Shown piece by piece: positions 26,312 through 35,835 of a stretch of 64,000 bases of DNA (positions within the stretch are counted from its first letter, which is position 1; the number at the start of each line of letters is the position of its first letter). This DNA comes from Pseudoalteromonas sp. T1lg88. GTDB taxonomy: Bacteria > Pseudomonadota > Gammaproteobacteria > Enterobacterales > Alteromonadaceae. The position numbers and the translations under genes were made by a program. The DNA lies in NCBI RefSeq assembly GCF_002964765.1, contig NZ_PQCF01000018.1, positions 1 through 64,000 of the forward strand, given 5' to 3'. The notes beneath the pieces are model-generated. The model saw only the letters and a list, made by a program, of their open reading frames with translations. It was not told the origin of the DNA and did no database searches.

Positions 26312-27157
26312 ATGAAATCCCATGCCACAGACATAGGTAAGGTTGGCCTTGGGCTGCGTCGCGAGATGGTAGAGGAGATGCTCACCCATATTCCCGAGCA
26401 AATTGGTTTTATGGAAGTCGCGCCCGAGAACTGGTTGCCCTTTGGCGGCAAGCTGGGTAAGCAATTTAAAGCCTTGACCGAGCGTCACCCCTTTATTTGC
26501 CATGGCCTTTCCTTATCGATAGGCTCGCCGGACCCCCTGGATATTAGTTTTCTCAAGGCCCTGAAACGCTTCTTTGATGAGCACAATATTCGTATGTATA
26601 GCGAGCATTTAAGTTATTGCTCCGCCGGTGGCCATATGTATGATCTTATGCCCATTCCCTTTACCTGTGAGTCGGTAGACTATGTTGCGGCGCGCATTCG
26701 TCAAGTGCAGGATATTTTAGAGCGACCGCTGATAATGGAAAATGTTTCTTATTACGGTGCGCCCGGGCAAGAAATGACGGAATTGGAATTTACTAACCAA
26801 GTGTTGGCGGCGGCCGATTGTCAGCTCCTGCTTGATGTAAATAACATCTATGTGAACTCGGTAAATCACGGCTATGACGCCACAGCCTTTCTTCAAGGTT
26901 TGCCCAGTGAGCGCATCGCCTATATCCATGTGGCAGGTCACTATAATGAGGCCGAAGATTTAATTGTCGATACCCATGGTGCCGATGTCATAGATCCGGT
27001 GTGGCGTCTGCTACAGCAGGCTTATGAATGTCATGGTGTGCACCCAACCCTGCTTGAGCGTGACTTTAATATTCCGCCCTTGCCACAGTTAATAACCGAG
27101 CTCGATACCATAGCCGAGCTGCAAAAGCCTTTTTTAGTTAATCAGCAGCGAGCCTAA
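26312..27157 (+). CDS. hvfB: MNIO-type RiPP maturase HvfB (DUF692)
   Basis: A 281-residue DUF692 multinuclear non-haem iron oxidative enzyme, a TIM-barrel relative of methanobactin MbnB. Likely iron ligands are visible: His64 in CHGLSLS, Glu98-His99 in YSEHLSY, Glu143-Asn144 in MENVSYY, Asp175, Asn177 and Asn178 in LLDVNNIYVN, His206 and His210 in IHVAGHYN, Asp220 and His222 in DTHG, and Glu249 in LLERD. By family knowledge it oxidises precursor cysteines to oxazolone/thioamide or related thiazole-type rings. AGGAG precedes the ATG. It is followed two bases later by hvfC, its obligate partner. Confidence 0.93.
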   Translation: MKSHATDIGKVGLGLRREMVEEMLTHIPEQIGFMEVAPENWLPFGGKLGKQFKALTERHPFICHGLSLSIGSPDPLDISFLKALKRFFDEHNIRMYSEHLSYCSAGGHMYDLMPIPFTCESVDYVAARIRQVQDILERPLIMENVSYYGAPGQEMTELEFTNQVLAAADCQLLLDVNNIYVNSVNHGYDATAFLQGLPSERIAYIHVAGHYNEAEDLIVDTHGADVIDPVWRLLQQAYECHGVHPTLLERDFNIPPLPQLITELDTIAELQKPFLVNQQRA

Positions 27158-27159
27158 AG

Positions 27160-27900
27160 ATGCAGTTTAAACAGGTGCAAAAGCAATTCAGTGACTATAT
27201 TCGCGATCCACAGGCTAACCCCAAGCCTGAGGATATCGAAGAGCGGCGCATGAAAATCTACCGTGAGCTGTTTTTTAATAACGTCAACGGCTTTTTAGAA
27301 AGTGGCTTCCCTGTCTTGCATAGCCTTTACAAACCGCAGCAATGGCAGCAGCTGGTGCGCGCCTTTTTTGCTCAACATCAGGCGCAATCCCCATACTTTC
27401 TTGATATCTCAAAAGAGTTTGTGGACTTTTTGGCGCAAGAATATACCCCTCAGGCCAGCGATCCCGCATTTTTGCTTGAGCTGGCTCATTATGAATGGGT
27501 CGAGCTTGCGGTGGCTACAGCTAAGGTGCAGGGCCAATATCGTGCCATCGCCGCCGTAAAGGATGAGCCCTTATATTTAAGCGAATGTGCGCAGGTGGTC
27601 TGTTATCACTATCCGGTGCAAACCATTTCGGTTGATAACCAACCGACTGCCCCAGATCAGGTGCCAAGCTATATTTGTGTTTATCGTGATAGGGATGATG
27701 AGGTGCAATTTTTGGCCCTCAATGCCATGACCGCGCTGTTACTCGATACTCTCGATAAGCATCCCGGTATTAGCCTTAGCGCTTTATGTACCTTGCTCAA
27801 ACAGCAGGCACCGAGCTTCAGTGAAGCCCAACTACAAGCTGGGGCGCAGCAGATTCTGGCGGACTTAGCACAAAGAAGCATAGTGCTAACGCTGGATTGA
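27160..27900 (+). CDS. hvfC: HvfC family RiPP maturation partner (DUF2063)
   Basis: A 246-residue DUF2063 protein. The N-terminal domain has the family signs ERRMKIYRELFFNNVNGFLE, FPVLHSLYKPQQW and FLDISKEFVDFLAQE; a more variable C-terminal domain (about 150-246) follows. HvfC/MbnC-like partners bind the precursor leader and present it to the MNIO enzyme. It is directly downstream of hvfB with two bases between, so the two are surely co-expressed. The usual DoxX-type fourth gene (HvfD) is not present after it. Confidence 0.9.
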   Translation: MQFKQVQKQFSDYIRDPQANPKPEDIEERRMKIYRELFFNNVNGFLESGFPVLHSLYKPQQWQQLVRAFFAQHQAQSPYFLDISKEFVDFLAQEYTPQASDPAFLLELAHYEWVELAVATAKVQGQYRAIAAVKDEPLYLSECAQVVCYHYPVQTISVDNQPTAPDQVPSYICVYRDRDDEVQFLALNAMTALLLDTLDKHPGISLSALCTLLKQQAPSFSEAQLQAGAQQILADLAQRSIVLTLD

Positions 27901-27958
27901 TAGCCGATATTAGATTACTATATGCGCCGTTTTTTGTCGTGTTTAAGAGGTAATTACT

Positions 27959-28084
27959 ATGGCGCATAAAGGTGATTTTAAAGACCCTTTCAACTTCAAA
28001 TATTTCGCTGCATTTCTCGCGGTATTCGTAGGCATTGGTTGTCTTAATGCAATTCTAGGTTGGGTAACCGCCATTTCAGCCTAA
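27959..28084 (+). CDS. 41-residue single-span membrane peptide of unknown function
   Basis: A small gene with AAGAGG upstream of ATG 27959, coding for 41 residues. A polar start (MAHKGDFKDPFNFK) is followed by one hydrophobic helix (about residues 15-39, YFAAFLAVFVGIGCLNAILG). It has one cysteine within the helix. It lies 58 bases downstream of hvfC on the same strand and ends before a good terminator, so it may be the last gene of the hvf unit. No family was recognised. A role in anchoring or exporting the hvf product, or no link at all, is equally possible. Confidence 0.65.
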   Translation: MAHKGDFKDPFNFKYFAAFLAVFVGIGCLNAILGWVTAISA

Positions 28085-28094
28085 GAAAATATTT

Positions 28095-28126
28095 GCACAA
28101 GGCCCCGTTAGGGGCTTTTTTGTGCC
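28095..28126 (+). terminator. Terminator closing the hvf unit
   Basis: GCCCC (28102-28106), loop GTTA, GGGGC (28111-28115), then six T. The outer GCACAA and TTGTGC also pair. It lies 10 bases past the 41-residue gene and 10 before the convergent LD-carboxypeptidase stop. Confidence 0.9.
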
Positions 28127-28136
28127 TGAAAAACCC

Positions 28137-29186
28137 TTAGCTAAACACCGACTCGGCCAAGGTGATGGAGCCGGCATCGGCATCAAGTGTAACCCGAGCG
28201 CCCACGGGTAAGATAAACTGTTGCTTCACATGACCTATCATGGCCCCGCGATAGGCTGGTATGCCCAGCGGCTTAATATAATCTGCGAAAATCTCATCCA
28301 GGCTCAGCGAGCCGTAACCAGAATTAGGTTTACACAGGTTGCAATCGCCAAACACAAAGCCACTGAGCTTATCCAACGCGCCCATCAGCTTTAAGGTGCT
28401 CATCATTCTGTCGATACGATAGGGAGCTTCCTCTGTGTCTTCCAAAAATAAAATGGCGCCATCAAAGCTAGGTAAATAGGGAGAGCCTGCCAAGGCCGTG
28501 AGCACGGTTAAATTGCCGCCAATTAAGCGGCCACTGCTGCGCCCCGGATTAATGGTTTGCGTCAGATAGCGGCTGTTCACCAGCTCGTCCTCACCGCGGG
28601 GTAAATTCATATAGTGCATGCGCTGGCGCTGTTCAAACAGACGTTGGAACTGTTGCACATTAAATGGATTCCAATCGCTGCTTGCATTGGGGCCGTGAAA
28701 GCTGATCAAGCCGGCTTGGGAGAGCAGGGCGTTATGCAACGCGGTAATATCTGAGTAACCCAATAAGGGTTTGGGGTTGGCAGCGATACTTGGGTAGTCG
28801 AGTAGGGGGAGAATACGGGCCGCGCCTGAGCCCCCGCGCAGACAAAAGAGCGCATCGACTTCGGGGTCGGCGAACTGGGCATTGATATCCGCCGCACGCT
28901 GGGCATCGGTTCCCGCCAAATGGCCACGGCGAGCAAGTACATGCTCGGCCAGCTTAACCTTATATCCCAGGGCCTCTACCAGCTGACGCGCCAGGATCAG
29001 CTCTTTGAGCTCTACGGTCGCCGCAGAAGGGCTGACAATGGCGATTGTGCCGCCTTTTTTTAACGCCTTGGGTTTGATAACGGCTTGAGCGCCCAATTTA
29101 GGTATACCAATAGCCTGTGCCCCGGTACTGGCCAGCAAGCCAGCTCCAAGGAGGGAGCAGGTTTTTAAAAAGGTACGTTTGTTCAT
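28137..29186 (-). CDS. LD-carboxypeptidase (peptidase S66, LdcA-like)
   Basis: A 349-residue S66 serine peptidase. It should cleave the L,D bond between meso-diaminopimelate and terminal D-alanine of murein tetrapeptides during peptidoglycan recycling. The triad is visible: Ser145 in GYSDITAL, Glu249 in LFLEDTEEAPYR and His319 in MIGHVKQQ. Unlike cytosolic LdcA it carries an N-terminal signal (MNKRTFLKTCSLLGAGLLAS, AQA), so it acts in the periplasm, perhaps on cross-linked murein or imported peptides. The signal has KR rather than RR, so Tat export is doubtful. It is monocistronic, convergent with the hvf unit. Confidence 0.9.
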   Translation of the reverse strand: MNKRTFLKTCSLLGAGLLASTGAQAIGIPKLGAQAVIKPKALKKGGTIAIVSPSAATVELKELILARQLVEALGYKVKLAEHVLARRGHLAGTDAQRAADINAQFADPEVDALFCLRGGSGAARILPLLDYPSIAANPKPLLGYSDITALHNALLSQAGLISFHGPNASSDWNPFNVQQFQRLFEQRQRMHYMNLPRGEDELVNSRYLTQTINPGRSSGRLIGGNLTVLTALAGSPYLPSFDGAILFLEDTEEAPYRIDRMMSTLKLMGALDKLSGFVFGDCNLCKPNSGYGSLSLDEIFADYIKPLGIPAYRGAMIGHVKQQFILPVGARVTLDADAGSITLAESVFS

Positions 29187-29304
29187 TTATCTACCTCACA
29201 GGATGCGTACTGTAGCCAAGAGCTGCAGACTCTATGATTACCGCAGTGAAGTATATATTTCAAATTTTATAGGTTGGATGGAATAAATTAATAGGTGTGG
29301 TAAA

Positions 29305-29328
29305 GCCTCCACGGGTTGTGGAGGCTTT
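29305..29328 (-). terminator. Probable terminator of map-glnD-dapD
   Basis: GCCTCCAC (29305-29312) and GTGGAGGC (29318-29325) form a perfect 8-base stem with a 5-base loop, 10 bases beyond the dapD stop. On the minus strand only TTT follows, so it is weak as an intrinsic terminator in this direction. Confidence 0.55.
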
Positions 29329-29336
29329 TGAAGAGC

Positions 29337-30161
29337 TTATTCTACGCCACGTAGTAGGGCGTTAACGCCAACTTTTTCGCGAGTCTGTTGGTCGACCTTC
29401 TTCACGATAATAGCGGCATACAGGCTGTGGCTGCCATCTTTACTTGGGATAGAGCCAGGAACCACAACGGCACCGGCAGGCACGCGACCATAGTGAATTT
29501 GACCTGTTTCTCTATCAAAGATGCGGGTGCTTTGCGAGATATACACGCCCATGGAAATTACCGCACCTTCTTCGACGATGACGCCTTCAACGATTTCCGA
29601 GCGGGCGCCGATAAAGCAGTTGTCTTCGATAATGGTTGGGTTGGCCTGCAGTGGCTCAAGCACACCGCCGATACCCACGCCGCCAGACAGGTGCACGTTT
29701 TTACCGATTTGCGCACATGAACCTACGGTAGCCCAGGTATCAACCATGGTGCCATCATCAACATAGGCGCCGATATTAGTGTAAGAAGGCATTAACACTA
29801 CGTTCTTGCCGATATAGCTGCCTTTACGGGCGACAGCATTAGGCACTACGCGCATGCCTTCTTGCTGGAATTGCTCCGGCGTGTAATCGGCAAACTTAAG
29901 CGGTACCTTGTCGTAATACTGATTGGCACCGTCGGCAAGCACCTGGTTGTCGCGAATACGAAACGATAGCAATACTGCTTTTTTCAGCCACTGATGCACC
30001 ACCCATTCGCCGGAGATCTTCTCGGCAACGCGGGCTTCACCCTTATCCAGGCGCTCAAGTACGGCGATAATGGCGTCTTTGACTTCACTCGATACGCTGC
30101 TTGGGCTAATGGCGTCGCGGTTATCCCACGCCTGCTCAATAATGGTTTTTAAATCTGCCAT
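29337..30161 (-). CDS. dapD: Tetrahydrodipicolinate N-succinyltransferase DapD
   Basis: A 274-residue hexapeptide-repeat acyltransferase (same size as E. coli DapD). It transfers succinyl from succinyl-CoA to tetrahydrodipicolinate in the diaminopimelate/lysine pathway. An N-terminal helical domain (about 1-100) is followed by the left-handed beta-helix ([42 protein letters not shown]) and a C-terminal strand domain. The ATG at 30161 follows GAGGATAAT; an upstream start at 30203 would overlap glnD and is less likely. It lies 22 bases after glnD. Confidence 0.96.
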   Translation of the reverse strand: MADLKTIIEQAWDNRDAISPSSVSSEVKDAIIAVLERLDKGEARVAEKISGEWVVHQWLKKAVLLSFRIRDNQVLADGANQYYDKVPLKFADYTPEQFQQEGMRVVPNAVARKGSYIGKNVVLMPSYTNIGAYVDDGTMVDTWATVGSCAQIGKNVHLSGGVGIGGVLEPLQANPTIIEDNCFIGARSEIVEGVIVEEGAVISMGVYISQSTRIFDRETGQIHYGRVPAGAVVVPGSIPSKDGSHSLYAAIIVKKVDQQTREKVGVNALLRGVE

Positions 30162-30183
30162 ATTATCCTCGTTAGTGCGCCGA

Positions 30184-32813
30184 CTAAGCGGTTGTTGCTT
30201 CATTGTCGGCGTTTAGTTTCTTCCTAAGTGCTTGATGGATCTTAACTTGCTCTTCATCCGTCAAGGCCTTGTAGTCGTTGTTGGAAACGACGAAAAAGTC
30301 TTCCGCACGCTCGCCCACAGTGGTGATGCGGGCGGCATGAATATGCAGTTGGTGACGTTGAAATACCTGGGCTATTTTGGTCAATAATCCAGGAATATCC
30401 ACCGCCTGAATTTCTATTAGACTGCGATCCGCATGGGCATGAGGTCGTAATATTATCTTGGGCTTAATATTAAAGTCTTTAAAGCGCTGTGAACGACTCT
30501 TTTTAATGCGGATCTTCTTCTTGGGATCGAGCATAAAGAGCTCCAGCGCCCGTTTTATACTTGTGCCTCGCCCTGTGCTTAATGGCTCGCCATTAACCTC
30601 TAAAATCACAAAGCTGAATATCACATAGCCGTCTTTGGTGGTCATCACCTGGGCATGTTGAATTTGCGCTTTCTTTGAGCCGATAACACTGACCAGACGC
30701 GCAAATAGCGCGGCACTGTAAGGGCTGTAGGCAAAGACCTGGGTGCCGCCGTGCATGGGTTCTGGGGAGACGGTAACACTGGGCTGAGACAGGTCCTCGG
30801 AGCTTAGCAAGTGCTCACAATGCCAGGAAATCTGCTGCTCACTAAAGGCGGTAAAATAATTGGCCTTAAAGCGACTCCAGAGCAGGTCAATCTGCCCCTC
30901 ATCATAACCCAGGTTGATTAACCTTTGCTTAGCCTGCTGTTTTTTATCGCGAATTTGGTCGCGCATATCCATGGGGTTTTCCAAACCTAAACGCAGTGCC
31001 CTTTGGGTATGCAGGTAGAGTTCGCGCAGCAGGGTGTTTTTCCAATCGTTCCACAAATTGTCGTTGGTGGCGCGAATATCCGCCACGGTTAAACAATAGA
31101 GGTAATCGAGCTGGCGCTCATTTTTAACCTTGCCGGCAAATTCATTGATCACATCCGGATCGTTAATGTCTTTACGCTGCGCCGTAACCGACATCAATAG
31201 GTGATTTTCAACCAGCCAGGCAATCAACCTGCCATCGGAAGTGGGCAACTGATGTAAGCGTGCAAAGGCAAGGGCATCCACGGCACCGAGTTCGGAGTGA
31301 TCGCCGCCGCGCCCTTTGGCGATATCGTGGAAAATTGCCGCCAGATACAGGAGCTCCGGCTTATCCATGCGGGTGACGATTTCACTGCAAATGGGGAAAT
31401 CGCTGATACGGGTTTTATCGCCGTATTGGTAGATATTGTTGATCAGTCTATGGGTGTGTTCGTCCACTGTATAGGCGTGGAATAGATCAAACTGCATCTG
31501 CCCAAAAATATTGCGCCATTGTGGCAAGTAGGCCGCTAAAATGCCGTGCTTATGCATCAGGGTAAAGGCGCGACCCATGCCATTGGGGTGCTTTACCAAA
31601 CGCATTAAGGCGTCGCGACAAGCTGCGTAGTCCTGTAAATCACCGAGTAAACGACGGCGTACCTGACGCATGGTGCGTATGGTACTGGGGTAGATATGGG
31701 TGATCTCCGGGTGATCGGCAATATGCTCGAACAGCGCTAAAAGCTGGTCGCGGCGGAAAAATACCGAAGGGTTTTTTACCCGAATTTGGTGACCAATGCG
31801 CTCAAAGTTACGGTCGAGCTCGACCACGGGCAATTGGCGTTGGTCCGGTAAAATACTTTGCTCAAAATAAGCCAGCAGCATCTGGTTGAGCTCGCGCACC
31901 CGGCTCATAATGCGGAACAAGCGTTTCATCATACGCTCGACCGAGGCCTTACCGTCACTGCCGAAACCTAAAATCTCGGCGGCATGGGGCTGATGGTCGA
32001 ACAACAGGCGGTTTTCGTTGCGCCCGGCGGCTAAATGCAAGGCAAAGCGAATATTCCAAAGGTTCTCCAAACACTCGAGCAACTCTTGGTATTCCTCGTG
32101 GGTGAGGTAACCGTGGTTGATCAGCTCTTCAAGAGCTTCGGCCTGAAAGTGTTTTTTCGCCACCCAGATAATGGTTTGCAAATCGCGCAAGCCACCGGGG
32201 TTTTCCTTGATATTGGGTTCCAGGTTATAAGCGGTGCCATGACATTTGCGATGGCGCAGGTCTTGCTCCTGGCGCTTGGCGATAAAGAAGTCGTCTGAGC
32301 CCCATACCGGTGTTTGCAAAATATGCTCTTTGAGCTTTTCAAACTCGATATGGTTACCAAAGATAAGGCGGCTTTCCAGCAAACTGGTGGCGAAGCTGAC
32401 ATCTTCTTTCTTTTGCTCAATAACTTGCTCACGGGTACGTACGCTGTGGCCAATTTCAAGATTCAGGTCCCACAACAGGGTGACGAATTGGCCGATTTTT
32501 TCGCACAGCTCAGGGGCCGGGTCGTTGCGTACTAAAAGCAGAAAGTCGATATCGGAATAGGGATGTAATTCGCCGCGACCATAACCGCCGACCGCAACCA
32601 AAGCGAGCTCCGGTTCATGGGCCAGATCGCAGCTGTGAAACAGCTTGATCAGTAAGCGGTCTATGTATTCGGCGCGGGCGCGGATAAGCGAGCCTACCGG
32701 TTGTTTATCAAATTGATTGCCGAGCCATTTATAAAAGTATTGGCTACAGGCCTTGTATTATCCAATTTGCTCGCCTGCTCAAGCAGGTCTTTTAACTTAT
32801 TCGGTAGGGCCAC
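30184..32813 (-). pseudogene. glnD: Bifunctional uridylyltransferase GlnD, frameshifted near the N terminus
   Basis: GlnD adds and removes UMP on PII proteins according to glutamine level (E. coli 890 residues). The gene should start at GTG 32813 (AAGGATAACTAA before it), encoding VALPNKLKDLLEQASKLDNTR. At about 32749-32753 the frame shifts by one base; the next frame gives CSQYFYKWLGNQFDKQPVG and leads into LALVAVGGYGRGELHPYSD. Downstream all is intact: nucleotidyltransferase motif (GGYGRGE ... SDIDFL), HD domain (FHDIAKGRGGDH) and two ACT domains. Restoring one G (AGGCC to AGGGCC) would mend it. Translation from the intact part could only start at TTG 32601, inside the catalytic motif. A sequence error is plausible since glnD loss is costly. 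Confidence 0.85.
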
Positions 32814-32843
32814 TTAGTTATCCTTGCTTATTAACCGGGTTCG

Positions 32844-33632
32844 TTAATTGTGCTCAATCACTCGCGGCAGATCTTCATCGCTGCGCAGCGTTAACACTTC
32901 AACGCCGTTGTCGGTAACCAGCAGGGTGTGCTCCCACTGCGCCGACAGGCTACGGTCCTTGGTGATAACCGTCCACTCGTCTTTAAGCAGTTTACACTGG
33001 CGCTTACCGGCGTTCACCATGGGCTCTATGGTTAAACACATGCCGGCTTTTAAGGTCTCGCCCGTGCCCGGACGGCCATAGTGCATCACCTGCGGCTCTT
33101 CGTGGAAGTCTTTGCCTATGCCGTGACCACAGTATTCGCGCACTATGGAGTAGCTAAAGCCTTCGGCATATTTTTGGATAGCAGCACCGATATCGCCCAA
33201 ACGTGCACCCGGCTTAACCATTTTAATGGCCAGGTAGAGGCTTTCTTGGGTCACTTCACACAGGCGCTTGCCTTGAATCGTTGGCTGGCCGACATGGAAC
33301 ATCTTGGAAGTGTCGCCGTGATAACCGTCTTTGATCACGGTTACATCGATATTGATGATATCGCCTTCTTTAAGCGGCTTGTCGTTAGGAATACCGTGAC
33401 AAATAACATGGTTCACCGAGGTACAGATGGACTTAGGGAAACCGTGGTAGTTTAGCGGCGCAGGAATCGCATCTTGCTCGTTCACTATGTAGTCGTGACA
33501 AATGGTGTTGAGCTCATCAGTGGTCACCCCAGGCTTTACATAAGGGCCGATCATTTCCAGTACCTCGGCGGCCAAACGGCCCGCAACGCGCATTTTTTCG
33601 ATTTCTTCCGGGGTTTTGATCACTGCAGTCAT
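32844..33632 (-). CDS. map: Methionine aminopeptidase, type I
   Basis: A 262-residue type I methionine aminopeptidase (E. coli 264) that removes initiator methionine from new proteins. Metal-binding residues lie in IINIDVTVIKDGYHGDTSKMF, GHGIGKDFHEEP, LTIEPMVN and WEHTLLVT. The ATG at 33632 has GGAG at the right distance; the upstream in-frame start at 33683 adds an unlikely extension. It is divergent from rpsB and upstream of glnD (31 bases), the standard map-glnD-dapD arrangement. Confidence 0.96.
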   Translation of the reverse strand: MTAVIKTPEEIEKMRVAGRLAAEVLEMIGPYVKPGVTTDELNTICHDYIVNEQDAIPAPLNYHGFPKSICTSVNHVICHGIPNDKPLKEGDIINIDVTVIKDGYHGDTSKMFHVGQPTIQGKRLCEVTQESLYLAIKMVKPGARLGDIGAAIQKYAEGFSYSIVREYCGHGIGKDFHEEPQVMHYGRPGTGETLKAGMCLTIEPMVNAGKRQCKLLKDEWTVITKDRSLSAQWEHTLLVTDNGVEVLTLRSDEDLPRVIEHN

Positions 33633-33689
33633 TGATGCTCCAATTCGGTTTTTAAAGATATTTGCTGCGCACAAATAGTGCACAAAAAT

Positions 33690-33718
33690 TTGAGTCTTGG
33701 TCGCTAATATGGTATAAA
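33690..33718 (+). promoter_or_regulatory. rpsB-tsf promoter with GC-rich discriminator
   Basis: TTGAGT (33690-33695) and TATAAA (33713-33718) are 17 bases apart and followed by GCGCGCC, a discriminator typical of stringently controlled ribosomal promoters. It implies a leader of about 200 bases before the rpsB ATG. A long leader is the target of S2 autoregulation in E. coli. The map-rpsB gap (301 bases) contains nothing else recognised. Confidence 0.6.
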
Positions 33719-33933
33719 GCGCGCCGTCTTTTTACAAATAAAATCACCGCCGGTAAAATTAAACTTACTGCGAGTGGTTTGTCTGTAACGAAGACATAAC
33801 CATTTAATATTAACACACACACATATCGACACATACACTTGGGTGCACTTAGGAATGATTTTACGAAACTTTCCGCGGTGTTGGTGCTATGGGATATGTG
33901 GAGGCTTAACCCAAAATTATAGAGGAAAATACA

Positions 33934-34662
33934 ATGGCAAACGTTTCAATGCGCGACATGCTTAAGGCGGGTGTACACTTCGGTCACCAGGCTCGTTACT
34001 GGAATCCTAAGATGAAGCCGTTCATCTTCGGTGCGCGTAACAAGGTTCATATCATCAACCTTGAGCAAACTGTACCTATGTTCAACGATGCACTTAACTT
34101 CATCCAGAACGCTGCATCTAACAAAGGTAAAGTACTTTTCGTTGGTACTAAGCGCGCTGCAAGCGAAGCAGTAAAAGAAGCGGCAGTTAAATGTGACCAG
34201 TTCTACGTAAACCACCGTTGGTTAGGTGGTATGCTTACTAACTGGAAAACTGTTCGCCAGTCAATCAAGCGTCTTAAAGATCTTGAAACTCAAAGCCAAG
34301 ACGGTACGTTTGAGAAGCTAACTAAGAAAGAAGCGCTAATGCTTACTCGTGAAATGGCTAAGCTTGAAAAGAGCCTTGGCGGTATCAAGGATATGGGCGG
34401 TCTTCCTGACGCACTATTCGTTATCGATGCTGATCACGAGCACATTGCTATCAAAGAAGCGAACAACCTGGGCATTCCAGTAGTATCTATCGTTGATACT
34501 AACTCTAACCCAGATGGCGTTGACTACATCGTTCCTGGTAACGACGACGCGATCCGTGCAATCCAGCTTTACACTAACGCAGTTGCTACTGCTGTTATTG
34601 AAGGCCGTGAAAGCAACATCGCCGTTCAAGCTGAAAAAGACGATTTCGTAGCCGCTGAGTAA
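33934..34662 (+). CDS. rpsB: 30S ribosomal protein S2
   Basis: A 242-residue ribosomal protein S2 (E. coli 241). It starts [19 protein letters not shown] and contains [21 protein letters not shown] and [19 protein letters not shown]. It joins late to the 30S body and helps bind S1. AGAGGAAAA precedes the ATG. Codon use is highly biased. It is followed by tsf after an intercistronic hairpin. Confidence 0.98.
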   Translation: MANVSMRDMLKAGVHFGHQARYWNPKMKPFIFGARNKVHIINLEQTVPMFNDALNFIQNAASNKGKVLFVGTKRAASEAVKEAAVKCDQFYVNHRWLGGMLTNWKTVRQSIKRLKDLETQSQDGTFEKLTKKEALMLTREMAKLEKSLGGIKDMGGLPDALFVIDADHEHIAIKEANNLGIPVVSIVDTNSNPDGVDYIVPGNDDAIRAIQLYTNAVATAVIEGRESNIAVQAEKDDFVAAE

Positions 34663-34678
34663 TCGCGACTCGCTTGTC

Positions 34679-34713
34679 ATCAAGTCTTCATCCTAAAGTG
34701 GTGAAGACTTGAT
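34679..34713 (+). promoter_or_regulatory. Intercistronic hairpin between rpsB and tsf
   Basis: ATCAAGTCTTCA (34679-34690) pairs perfectly with TGAAGACTTGAT (34702-34713), a 12-base stem with an 11-base loop, with no clean T run after it. It may act as a partial terminator or as a processing/stability element setting the S2:EF-Ts ratio. Confidence 0.7.
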
Positions 34714-34773
34714 ATTCTTAATTCAAAGTGACGCATCGTCACTTGCTCTAAACATTGATTTGAGGAAACTCCC

Positions 34774-35625
34774 ATGGCTGTAACTGCTGCCCTAGTTAAA
34801 GAATTACGCGAGCGCACTGGCGCTGGCATGATGGATTGTAAAAAAGCACTAACTGAAACTAACGGTGACATCGATCTAGCGATCGAGAACATGCGTAAGA
34901 GCGGTGCTGCTAAAGCTGCTAAAAAAGCGGGTAACATCGCTGCCGAAGGTACAATCCTTATCAAAGAAGGCAACGGCTTCGCTGCGCTTCTTGAAGTTAA
35001 CTGTCAAACTGACTTCGTTGCTAAAGATGCAAACTTCCTAGGTTTCGCTAACCAGGTACTTGACGCTGCTGCTGAATCAAAAGCAGACATCGCCACTCTT
35101 CAAGCTCAGTTCGAAGAAACGCGTGTTGCTCTAGTTGCTAAAATCGGTGAAAACATCAACGTACGTCGCGTTGAGTACATCGATGGTGCTAAGCTAGCTT
35201 CTTACCGTCACGGCGACCGTATCGGTGTTGTTGTTGTTGGTGAAGCTGAAGAAGAAACTCTTAAGCACGTTGCCATGCACGTTGCTGCGTCTAAGCCTGA
35301 GTTCGTAAACCCAGAAGACGTACCTGCAGACGTAGTTGAAAAAGAAAAAGCAGTTCAAGTAGAAATCGCAATGAACGAAGGCAAGCCAGCCGAAATCGCT
35401 GAGAAGATGGTTGTTGGCCGCATGAAGAAGTTCACTGGCGAGATCTCTCTAACTGGTCAAGCTTTCATCATGGAACCTAAGCAAACTGTTGGCGAAATGC
35501 TTAAAGAGCGTGGCGCATCAGTATCTGCTTTCGTTCGCCTAGAAGTAGGTGAAGGTATCGAGAAGAAAGAAGAAGACTTCGCTGCTGAAGTAGCTGCGCA
35601 AATCGCTGCTGCTAAAGGCGAGTAA
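34774..35625 (+). CDS. tsf: Elongation factor Ts
   Basis: A 283-residue EF-Ts, the guanine-nucleotide exchange factor for EF-Tu (E. coli 283). The signatures [20 protein letters not shown] (residues 6-25) and QTDFVAKD (about 80-87) are present. GAGGAAA precedes the ATG. Strong codon bias. Confidence 0.98.
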   Translation: MAVTAALVKELRERTGAGMMDCKKALTETNGDIDLAIENMRKSGAAKAAKKAGNIAAEGTILIKEGNGFAALLEVNCQTDFVAKDANFLGFANQVLDAAAESKADIATLQAQFEETRVALVAKIGENINVRRVEYIDGAKLASYRHGDRIGVVVVGEAEEETLKHVAMHVAASKPEFVNPEDVPADVVEKEKAVQVEIAMNEGKPAEIAEKMVVGRMKKFTGEISLTGQAFIMEPKQTVGEMLKERGASVSAFVRLEVGEGIEKKEEDFAAEVAAQIAAAKGE

Positions 35626-35763
35626 TTTCTTTAAGCTTGTATAAGCATGCTGTGGCGAACCTTTTATCAGTGCCGTGTCTCTTTACATTTAGTAGAGGAA
35701 ACGGCGGCCTTAAGTGAGCAAAAGCCATGATTTGCTTTTGCGTCGCCCAGCAAAATTAATTAG

Positions 35764-35807
35764 AATAACCGCGCTCTTATGTACCCACATAGGCGCGGTT
35801 ATTTTTT
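35764..35807 (+). terminator. Terminator of rpsB-tsf
   Basis: AATAACCGCGC (35764-35774) pairs with GCGCGGTTATT (35793-35803), followed by TTTT. It is an 11-base perfect stem with extra pairing in the loop. A second hairpin, GCAAAAGC/GCTTTTGC (35718-35741), stands just upstream. Confidence 0.88.
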
Positions 35808-35835
35808 ATCTCAATTCGTTATTGGCCAGGAAAAT

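Noticed and set aside
30184-32601. glnD as an intact gene starting at TTG 32601
   Set aside because: That start lies inside the nucleotidyltransferase motif; the missing N terminus is encoded directly upstream in another frame.
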